Made by a program: the position numbers and the translations under genes. Below the pieces are notes generated by a model, which searched no databases, was not told the DNA's origin, and saw only the letters and a list, made by a program, of their open reading frames with translations. A DNA stretch of 64,000 nt from Sanderia malayensis (lineage: Eukaryota > Cnidaria > Scyphozoa > Semaeostomeae > Pelagiidae): assembly GCA_013076295.1 (NCBI GenBank), contig RQOL01000767.1, forward strand, positions 23,528 to 87,527. Reading direction: 5' to 3'. Shown here one piece after another: positions 24,901-36,900 of this stretch (its first letter is position 1; each line of letters begins with the position of its first letter).

Positions 24901-27900
24901 TAATGCTATTCGTAATATAGTTGACGAATTAGTATGTACCCCTGCTAAGCTAGGAAGGTATAATTTGGTCTTTTAAATATGTGTACCAATATATGATCAT
25001 AATGGCGCAGACTTGCTTGGGTTTTCATAAAGCCTCATATAATCGTTTTTTTTATTTGACTGAGACTTAATTTGATGTCATGAGGAGTTTTGGCTTTAAC
25101 TTCTTTTGATTTAATTAAAGTTTATTTTGCTCGAGGTAAACATGCTTTTAGCAGCTTTTTTCTTACAATCAATTGATATAATATCGATTGCATAGTGAAT
25201 CGTGTTGTTTCAATAAGTAATAAATGTTTTATGTTTTTTCAATTGTAAAACTATTCGCCTGCCATCTTGCATGAAGACTTAAGTATTAGGAAAACAATCT
25301 CTATTGTTTTTCTTTGCATTAATTAGAAGACAACAGAAGTAGTGAGAAAGGGTTACAAATCATATGATCGCAATAATTGTAATCCACTATAGCCACAGTT
25401 AAAAAACTCGCCTGTTTATAAGTGGGTTAAAAGTTTCGTCAATATTTCAGTTATCTTGCGGTCAGCTGAAAGCTATTGCGATTATCTTGATAAAACAACG
25501 ATTTAAAAAGTTTCAAATAGGCGATGTTAAAGCTATTTGATTTGCAGTGCAAACCATAAGCAAAATCAGTCCTTAATTTACTAATCCATGAGTGGTTTTC
25601 TTTTAACTAATCTTCTTTCAATCTTCATTATCAACTTGTTTCTGCTATTCGTCATATAATGATTCGATCTTTAACGAATCTACTCCACATTTGTATAATA
25701 CTCCTTAATTCAAGTCTAATTCACCATTTGAGCCTAAATTTATCCCTTCCAATAGTTTATTGATTTTATGCTTTCAAGCGTTATATTTTTATTTACTTCT
25801 TATAACTTCACCCTCCTTTACGAGCCAATGTTAATGCTATAAACGTGTGAATGAAGCGTCGTATAACATTTAGTGTGTTTCTGTTGTCGTAGGCATTTAC
25901 AAGGACATCTGATGTCAGAGTCTCAAACCGACAAAATGCGTCTTACGTTACACTGAATCGTCACAAAACAATATACAACAACTTCAAGGCCGAGGTAAGT
26001 GACTCACTCTAGTAGTCTCTATTTGATTTCAATCATATGTCTTGTTTTATTTGAAATTATTTTCATCCCACCAACACTGCTTGTTTCATGGGCCTACAAG
26101 CATCAGAGCCAATGAATGATAACGAAGCCATGAAGACTTCCGGGGGGGGCGAGAAAGGAATTTTCAGATGCCGCCACCCTTCACCAACAGTGAAATTTTA
26201 TGGTGCCACACCCTTATCCACCTCGTCTTGTAATTTCTCATCAAATTTAAAAGAATTACGAGATCCATTCTGAGGATAACTTGGGGAACGTTCCCCCCGA
26301 AGGCGTCCCCCCTACATCAGAGCATTATGAGACTGTGATGATGATGGTGATTGCATGGTGTTGCCAAATCGATTACTAATCATGAACCATGGAAATGAAG
26401 ATGGCTGCAGCAAAATACAAGTGAGTACTTTTTTGTTTCAAGTGTTTCTTCCTTTCTTAATTTTGCTAACAATTTGACCGACGAATGACGAAATATTAAT
26501 AACGAATTTATGCAATGAAATATTAAGTCGCTTCTAACGCCGAAATTTAGCTCTTTGGTGTGGGCTGGAGTCCAGACTACTGTCATGTGATGTAAATTTT
26601 TTATACTCATTAATTTGGTTTTTATTTTACCAAACAATCCTCGCCGCTTTGTTTTGGCAACAATTTTCAACATAAAGTCAATTTTAGTTAATGTCTTTTA
26701 TGCCACTGCTAACCACAAAATAACAATGAAATAAGAATTTAAAGATGGATTTCATTCACATTAGTTCAATGGTACAAAAAGTGTTAAGATATAATGTACT
26801 TGTTTGTAACAGTTTTGATTCAAAAGTTAAACCAAAGATGATTGATTGCTTTCAACTTCATCTAGCTGCAATCATTATCTGAAGCTCACACAGCCACACC
26901 CAACCGATTTTCATTTTAATATTGCTTGCTTTTATTAAATTCTTCTTAAATGTAGTATTGCTCTGGTCAGAACGAATTCACTGTAACTTCTTATCGGCGT
27001 ACAATTTGTGTTTAATCAAAGAAAGATTTAATTTTTGTAAGTGACTGACAGTTGATATAAGTTGTAGTTGCTGGTGATTCAGAGAATATAGATAAAAAAA
27101 CAGGTCTTGTTGTCTGGGCTCTGTACAAAAAGTATGCCTTGAATAGTTAGGGCAGCTCATGGAAGGATTAGAGTAATAGAAAGTAGTTAAAGTATAGTTT
27201 GATCTATGCTGTATACAAAATAAGAGAAGAAGATAAACAAGTTGTTCGACTGTTTGTTCAGTCGTTTGTGATTGCCCAAGACTTTTATCTTGATTTAGTT
27301 TAGTTGCATATTATTTAACTACAAATGAAAATTCTTTAAATATGATATACTATGCGACTAAGGGAGCTTATAATGTAGAATGAATGACAACTGGGTTGGT
27401 GAGAGAGCGGGCAGGCAGGATTAATGAGGCTAAATCAGGTATTGAGTATAAGTTGATGCGAATTAGACCAATATGACACATTCTCATTAACGCATCAAAA
27501 ACATGCAGTAGATTGAACTAAATACAACGCATCACCACATAACATACAATGCAAGTGAGTGAGTGAGTAATAAATGTTCTTTATTATATAAAACTAAGCC
27601 GACATTGATGTATAGATTGGTGTGAGAACATATGAAGTTCAATGTTTGATCAGTCGTTTTATGGTTATTGAAGAATTTTATCTTGATTCATTCTAATATC
27701 TGCAATGATTCTTTGTCATATATTTATGTATCTATTATTAGATTAGAAATGACAATTCATCGCACGTCTACACGTGTAATAGAAGTTAGGTTTGGCGAAA
27801 TTAATCTATCACTGTTTTTATGTCGGTACGGCTTGAGTAAAGTCAAATCCTTTTTGGATGTTTGTGTTTTCTTGTTACAAAACACCGCTGATGAACCAAG

Positions 27901-30900
27901 ATTGTATCAGCTAGTCAAATAAAGCAAGATTGTATCAATCATTTTTTACCAATCTATCCATTGTGTCGGTTTGTTCATACAGAGAAGCTCATTATTTTGA
28001 TTTTAAGTCATAGTAAATTTCTGTAAGTTACTATAGGTTTATGTGTCTATTTTGTCAGATCATGCTCAATTTTGTTACACTCGTAGTAATAGTGTTCTGC
28101 TATACAGCATATGACAGTGGTATCTTCTCTTAAGGTCGATGATTGTATGATCGCCACAATTATTAATAAAAGGAATATTATTCCACTATTGCAAGCTTTT
28201 GAGAACTTTTCAATTAAGGCTGTCACAGATGTAGCGTTTACTAACAACATGATATCTTTCATGAATAATCATGTTAGTCATTTCGTCATAATTTACATAT
28301 TCATATTTTACATAGATTTCGGTTCCATTTTCAAACAGTCAAGCTCACCCAGTCTTACCTATTGCGGCTTCTCACAACTGATTCAATATATATTTTTCAG
28401 AAGACAATATTTTCGAAATTATTCATCGTAGCGTTTTTTGAATACATGTTCCGCCATTCAGATGCTAGTAAGTCTGTTTGAAATTCGTTTGACGGTCTAT
28501 CAATGCAAATTAAAAGCAAAGCAAAGTAACAACGGGACAAAAACCTTTCTTTAAATGTCAAAAACATCTAACTTTTTCGTTTGCAGGTTGCCATTCCAAT
28601 TATTTTGCAATCTTTCGATCTATGCCTTTCTCCTTTTGTTTACATATCTAAAAAGTATAAAATTGGTTTCTGTTTACAATTCAGAGTTACAATATCGTTA
28701 TGCTTATTCTAACGTTATTCGCATTTTATTGTTAAGTTCGTAGCGAAGAATGTCAAATTTTAAAGAGAAATAACAACTCAGATTGTTGTTTGCTTTAGTT
28801 CAAGCAGACATGGAACCATATAGTTGGCAATAAAGTTGAAATCATTCAAAGAAAGCTGACTTAGTTACTATTTACTTTTTCAACAGTTATAGGACTACAT
28901 GCAAGAGTACAGCGAGAATAGTTTTCTTTATTATCCATTAAATCAGTGTTGTTTAATTATTTACGAAATCTATTAGATGTTTATCCTTTGTTATCCTATA
29001 TTGGATAAAAGTAATGAAATTTGATTAACATCATTGACCAATGAAGACGGCTGTTGTAATTAGAGAAAGCGATGCAATATTTCATGCCTTCAAACTTAAA
29101 ATCACGCAAAAATAATTTGTATCGAAATATCATATCATCAATCTTTGATATGAAAATATAATAAATTATGCCGTGAATTTAAAGATTCTTAAGTTTCAAC
29201 TCAAAAAGTCAAACAACAATTTCGTTCGGCTTTGCGAGAACAGGATAAAACAGTTTATTCTTTTAGGCCTATGTCGATTATTTGTGTCTGTTGGCAATGA
29301 ATGTTTGTTACAGATTCACTATAGTAAATCGGAATATGGGAAAGAAGAGGTAGGAGGGAGAGAGGGAGAGAGAGAGAGAGAGAGTTATGAAGTTGATTAG
29401 GTTGAGAATTTTTGGTTTGTCGTGAGTGGTTTTTGCTAATAAAGAGGATAAGGAACGAGGACTTCCATCTGCCCTTTTGAATAGATTAATTTTGAAAAAG
29501 AACGCCACTTCTTCGTGTTTTCTTATTAATATTATGCACGAAAGTTGCAAAGGAATTCAAAATGATTACAAGGCGAGCCGACATATTTTCTTATTTCTAT
29601 TCGCATGAAGCATGTTTGACCTCTTTTGCCCAATGGATATCACAGTTCATAAGCAACATTTTAAATATCGCATTTGTTACAAAGGTACGTTAGGCCTTTA
29701 TGAGATTACGTTGCCGCATCGTATCTATTGTATTGATATTCCAACAAAGAAACACACTCTTCAACATGATTGTAGCTGCGAAGGAGGCCAATGTAATCAC
29801 CTTATAGCTTTATTCAGGTGCACATGTTTTAAGCTATAAGTAGACAGCCCTTAACGACCTACTACTCAATAATAGCAGCTGATATCATACGAGGTAAATA
29901 AGATACAATTATTTCATTTTTGATTGTGACATACAGATCGGTTTCATGCTACTGTAGTCCACTGCTGCTCGCGTAATTTTATTTTTGGAGGGAGGTAAAT
30001 CTGGTTTTGTTTTTAACTCCTTGTTCTTTAAACTTTTATGCTTGTTAGTCCTCTATTTGATTATTGTTATACAATCTTTACTATCAATCGATGTCGGGAT
30101 CATATTATTTCATAATTGAAGTTATTTAAGATATATGGTTTAGGGCCATAACTAAAAGAGTATATAACACTTTGATTTACAATGTTTACACTCTTATTTT
30201 TATAACGGTTCATAATGATACGGTTAGAATTTCCAAGAAATAATGACTATTTAAGAATTGCAATGGAAAACTCTAGGGCTCCGAAAGATTAGTGTATTCT
30301 GATTCGAATAGTGCGTCGACAGTGAAGTCTTTAGTCATTTTAAACCTAATGCACTTTTGTATGTTCAGTTACAATTAGTTTTAACATCCTGGCACAGTAC
30401 ATAGTCTCTTCATGACAGAATTTGTTACATGCTCGTAGGTTTACTACGAAAATGCTAAGAGCTATAAAACATTACTTCGTGTCAGTTTGAATTAGGGAAT
30501 ATCGATGCTAGTGATCCCATACAATACAATACAATATATTTAGATTCTAGGCAGAATGGCTTTTGCGATAATTTTGATCGCAAACGTTAAGAGAGGTTGC
30601 TAACTTTCAATTTTGGCTCTTTTATTTTGCAAAAATGTAATGCTAGTTCTAAAGTTGATACACGCTCTTTTTGAATAAGGAACCATTTTATAAGGAACCC
30701 ACATGATCGATATATTTAAGAAGCCTATGCTACTGAGAAAACAATCCATAAGGAACTTTTCAATTATGAATATTTTTATTACTGCAAGTTAATGAAAATT
30801 ATGAAAGCGGTTCTATTAATTTCCAGTCAACTTTAACAAAACATATGTGTTGTACACACTCGGTTTTGCTTATACCTAATTGTATCTATGTAATAGTCTT

Positions 30901-33900
30901 ATACCTAATTGTATCTATGTAAAATCTGCATGATGTTACAATAGGAATCTGTTAAGGAACTTTTGGAGTTACGATTTCATCAATAGAGGTCCAAAAATAA
31001 GGAATTTTAGCAACTCTGCCTTGAAGTGGGCTCGTTGTAAAATGCGTAAATAGTCACCAAAAATGGTATGAATGCAAAGATATTGTTTTGAAAAAGAAAT
31101 AAAGCTGCTATGAAGAAAGGATAATATATTTTCTGGTCGTGCCTTATGTTTGTGTTTGCGTCCTTTGCTGGGTGCTATGATTTTCCAATCTGGATTTCCA
31201 TTGAATTCTCCAAGAATAACAAGAAAAACAAGTATTGTTGTGTGAAAACTTTTGTATAAGGCACTTGTAATTGTTGTTAAAATGGAATATAATAAAGCAT
31301 GAAAATATGTTTCATTTCCTATTCAATGAAGTAACAATGTTTCAGTTATGTTTGAGTTTAAACATGAAAATTTCGCTTTCATTGTTTTTGTAAACACCAG
31401 CACCATAAAGATCCTTTTTTATTGAAGTCAATTTGTTTTTCTATCTCAAAACATAATCAATCAATAATTAATCGCTCGCTATCTTTATTGACTTATTGTT
31501 TTCAATTGGTCCCAAATAGCTGATATGAATGTGTTAGGAAAATAGTAAAGAGGTTTTATTGGTAGTCACAGTAATGTATATTGGGTTGTATTATACTTTG
31601 AGACAGAAGCATTCGACATCTATCCGTTTTCTTGCTGCATTTTGTATTTGATGAAAAGAACCGTACAATTGATTTTGTTCGTTTGAAACCATTATGCATA
31701 TAATGTTATGTGTGTTGTGTTTTTCTGCTTTTTCACACACTGTCACATATATCTTAACAGTGACATAAGCATATAAGCAGGATCATTTCTCTCTTTTCTG
31801 AGATATTGACATCTGCCTTCGTTTTTTAGTTACCTTATTCAATAATTTAAATGTTAATCTTTTGTCCTATTTTATGTCGATTCATCTTCATATATTATAT
31901 TAATCCATTTGTTCACATGACCTAGCTACATGCATTTTTCATTGCTTTTGTCTAGAATTGTTGTTTAGTTTCACGTTGTTTTTTTATATGAATCGGTGAT
32001 CGTTTCAAAGAAACAAAGCCACCAGACGTTCCCTACCAATTGCTGTCATGTTTTTCAACATTCTTCTTCTTTTCAATTTGTCCATGTTTTCAAAAATTGA
32101 AACTTAAATGAGCTAATATATGATATTGTGCCACTTCATAGGAGATAATTTTTGTTCTGTGACCTGGTATGGAAACCCAACAGCAGTTAGGGATAGAACG
32201 ATTGGATAGCAATGCAACTGAAGCTACTTTAGCCAACTTCCAACTGCGGATTAAGATTATAGTAGCAGTAGAAACTTGCGATCAATATTAATATTTTAAA
32301 TACATTTATACATGACGTTTTTGCATACTACTATTCACAACATTGCGTGATTTTTGCACATGACTTTGGGTAGACGATTTGAACACGAAGCAACTTCCAA
32401 TGAAGATCTCATTAAACATCTTGAATTGCAAATGATTCAAATGATTATGTTTAAACAAACCTGATTTAACGAATCGTGTTGTGGTGCTGACATTTGATTA
32501 AAGTGGACATGATTAATTTATTCTGGATGTGTTTGAGATTAAAAAAGATTTCCATGTGTCGCTTGTTTGATTCCTTGTTTCCATCAATACTAGCTAATTT
32601 CGTGGATTTTGAATGATTTTTTATGCAAGAACACTACTTTCTATATGTCGTGCTATTTTTAACCATTTATTTATATGAGCTAATCAATATTCCTATCACA
32701 TCACACGAAACAATGACATTAAAGTAGACAGTGTATAGGTAAAATAAATTCACCGACCACCATCTTTTATAACTTAAGTCGGAATCAGTTTGAAAATCCA
32801 CGTCAACTATAGTCAGCTTTCGTTGCATTTGTTATAGTGATTTATGGCAGACTTAAAGAGCTAAGTTTTGAAGTAAACTTAGAGCAAATATTGTTATTAA
32901 ATATCTTTTTATTTCACCTAGGATATTACGGAGGTTGAAGCTAACAAAAGGAATTGACCCAAGACTAAGTTAGAAAAGCAAGCCGTCACAAGGCATAAGA
33001 TATGAAGACAGCGAATAGTTTGGATAGCAGCACAGAGGAAGCGAACGATTAAAGCCGCGAGAAATAAACGTTACTAGACAAATAAAAGTCCATGCTAGCT
33101 AGAAATTGAATGACTGGGAGAAGAAGGACCGCTTTTCTGCTTTTTTGAAGTGAATTGCTCTTAAACAGCTGCAATGTTGTGAGAAATATAACTGTTGAAA
33201 CAGTTTCACCGCAGTCATTAGCCTCGTTTTGAGCTTCGCTTAGGTCAGCACACGCTTGGCAGTTGCCATATAAAGGCACCTCGCTCAACGATACATCTCA
33301 TTCAGACTTGTAGCTACACCACTCAACTTGCACATATCCACATTCATTTGAGAAAGAAGCCTCGATCTGAGAAAATAAAATAAGCTATAACTGATAACAC
33401 GAGGAAGCATTTGAGGGAGGATAATTGGCTGCCTGGAGAAGAACTTTCTATACCAATCAAGTGAATATCGTCTTGTATCACGTTTAGCAGTGGAGAAATG
33501 GATGGTGCAAGTTTCATGCGATTTTCTGATTCATCGCCCCCTTTGCTTTCACCCGAAACAAAGCCGCCAAGAGCTCCGAAATGTGCCAGGTGCAGGAATC
33601 ACGGTATTGTCTCTTGGCTCAAGGGACACAAACGCGTGTGCCAATGGAGAAATTGCAGATGCAGTAAATGCATTTTGATTTCAGAAAGGCAAAAGGTAAT
33701 GGCAGCCCAAGTGGCATTGCGAAGGCAGCAAGCGCAAGAAGAATTGAACAGAGATGCAAAATTACAAGTTAATGTTGCAAGTTTTGTCAGAGCATCCGAA
33801 GAAGAAAGACAAAGTTTAATGAAAAGAAGACTATCACTTGGTATGTTTCTCAATATTATCATCTATTTAATCAATTTTCTAAATAGGAACCTACGTTGTA

Positions 33901-36900
33901 CATGTATCTTGGATATAAACATATTAATGGTTCAATTTAATCACCTGGATTTGACTTGATGATATTGATCTCCAATTTATTTGACACGAGTTAGCTTGAT
34001 TTTAAAGTATTTTTAAAGATTGTTAAATGTACATTATTTTTATTGTGTACTGAATTGTTTCTGTTTAGGAATTGAAGATCATGATAATGTGAATGCATGT
34101 GAAGATGAAAGTGTTGCTGAATCTCAAGTTGATAGTGATTCATGGCAGGACAGCAGTAAAAGAACCACCAGAACACCACAAGACATGCCACTGCCCCATA
34201 TCAATGCACAAATGCCAATTGCTGTTTCTCCTTGCCTTCTACGTTCACCATCGTCATCTGATCATAAGAACAAAGATCCTGCCGATATTCTTTTGAAAAT
34301 ATTTCCATACTTGGATCCAGTTGTGCTACGGTCTGTGCTTGTTAATTGCCAAGGTAATCTACTTAAAGCGGTGGAAATTCTGTCACCACACTCGATGACC
34401 AGACTGAAAGAAATCAAACCAACTGGAATAAAGGACATTCAGCCCATCCATACATATACAGCAAGACAAACCTCTGCATTTCAGCCACCGAATCGGCATA
34501 CAATTGCAACTCAGTTGCCCTGTCCGATGCTGTGATAAAAGAAATGGTTTAATGCATGCTGCACAAGTGCGCACGGATGATCATCGATTCTCGACAATGA
34601 TGCTACCTTCAAGGGAACATCATCTTAACCATCGTCATCAGAATTTCCATCACCAACCTCGGCATGAATTTCAATCTACTTATTTTGATTATTTCCTCTC
34701 ACTTCAAGATAAGAAATTTGCCAATGACGTTCCTTCTGTGAACAGATCGCTGAATCATCTTGAGCAACAACAAAACCATGCAGTGGCAAGCAGACGGATG
34801 ATGCAATCAGTTTGTTTTGAATGCAGAGCCCCAATAAGACCCCACGATGTCTTTGCAGAGTTTGTGGGGCCAGAGTAGCCAAATCCACAAACTAACAGAA
34901 CATTGTTGTAAACAATATTTTATCGTTTAAATCTTGGGGAATAGCATGAATCCACTTTGGGTTCATCATATGCTAATTATTACGATAAGAGATCGTAAAA
35001 CTCTTTTTCATTTTCATTATTGTCAAATTTCAAAGAGAGATGATGTAGAGATGTGCGCTTATTGAAGACACACCAGACAACACACAAGGCGTGTGGCACG
35101 CATTGTATTAATTACAGCATAGAATAATGAATGTAAAAGTTAATAAAAGATTAGGGTTATAGATAGATTGATAGATGTTCATAACAAGGAACCTGATATG
35201 TTAAATTAATTATAGACAATTATAAATTAAATGATTTATGAAAGCTATTTGCAAGTATGGGTATTTCTTATTCCAGCAGAAGTCTGTGATTTTTTATTGA
35301 TATTTTATTTCAGCTAATGTTACACAAACGTGAACATGCAATTGTTCATATAGTCTTATTTATCCAATGTAAGTTAATAATATGAAATAGATATATGTTT
35401 TCGCTATTTCATAGATTGATGATGCAACTATCAAAGAGCTTGATCGAAATTTATTTGCTGGTGAAGAAATAAAAGAAGTCTATGAAGAAGTTATTAAAAC
35501 AATCAATAAAGTTCATCTAGAATTCGACAAGGCCAGTGACTATTCTTTATTCTTAATTTATCCCAATTGTTTTGCTATTCTTGTATTTAATATCAATTTT
35601 GAATACTTCTTTTTATAGGATGATTTTATAATCAAATGTCCGCAAACAACCGAGCAATTTGATTTATTTACATCGGATCTTCTTAAAAATACAAAAGCAA
35701 ATAAAACATTCAATCAAAATATAACAGGATGCTCGAAGCCTCCATGGAATTCTCAAGGAGCTGACGAATGGAGAAACTCGCAAGTTCATTATTTTTGTTT
35801 TTTTTTGTTTTTATTCGTGAGGGAAACCTTAAGTGGCTAAAATATATCAATTTTAGGTTCTTTCTTTGTTCTTTTCGTATTCAATTTTCTTTTTTCTCTT
35901 TTTTTAGGCCGAAATTTGGTGGACTTGGCAGGCAAGAGATATTAAACGTAAGAATCTCCAATTTATTGATAATTAGAGGTATATGTTAATTTCAAAGAAT
36001 TGTTCTTGTTAACTGGAAGGTAAAGTTCTATATCATTGTAAGATCTAATTGTTTTTTAGTTAAAAGCAAACGCTGAGAAAGATTTCATAATGCAAGAGAA
36101 TTCTTACCACAAATCATCAGAAGAAAGAAAGCCAACAAAATCATATGCTGCTTGGTTGGCTTGGTGGAGATCAACAATAAACAGTGAAGATTATCTCAAA
36201 TTTGTTTCAGTTAATGTGAGTTCGTTTTGCAGCTTTCGATATTACAATAATAATGTGTAATAATAATTGATTAATTTAAAACATTGTTAATCGTCTACGA
36301 ATTTTTTATATTTCATTTTTCGATGCTTTCTTGTCTTTATTTCAGGATAATGATTTTCTGTCGAAAATTTTTCATTTGTATGATTCTGGAGATGATGATG
36401 ATGATGACGATTCTTCTCAAAATCTGACAATTGAAAATCCAGAAGAATCAGCAAGAAAAAGGTAAAACATTATATACTTTGAATAATTATCATAAATATT
36501 AATTCTGTATTTGATGACAGTCAATACAGTTAACGAATAACGTAAAATATTGTGTCTGATTTAGATCTCTTATTAATCGTAATACAATCGAATCTCAATA
36601 AGACCAACCTCGGAAATTAGAAAATGCTTAGATATATTTGTGGTAAATTATAATCAGGGTACATTAAGTTACGAAACTATTAAAAAGGCCAGATATTGAA
36701 TTGGTTTTATTGCCAGCACGAGATTCAATTGTGTTACACATTCATTTCAAAGTAGATTCATTGCATATACACGCGTCTGGTTTGATGGTAAAGTTGATCT
36801 ACTGTTATACATTGCATGTAGGTTGATAGAAGAAAGACTTGGTGAATTGCAAGCCCAGAAAGATGAATATCAGTCTGGATATTGGAATGCAAATTCTGTT

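Larger units (their letters stand above)
25996..33268. other. Long non-coding part of the CCDC87 intron, upstream of DMRT
   Basis: About 7.3 kb without an exon that I can support. Other CCDC87 introns are mostly 100-900 bases, so this one stands out. It holds a (GA)n tract near 29345-29388, a tandem duplication at 30869-30922 and otherwise unremarkable AT-rich sequence. Because it ends at the DMRT promoter it is the natural place for DMRT enhancers, but I see no sites that prove this. Confidence 0.6.
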
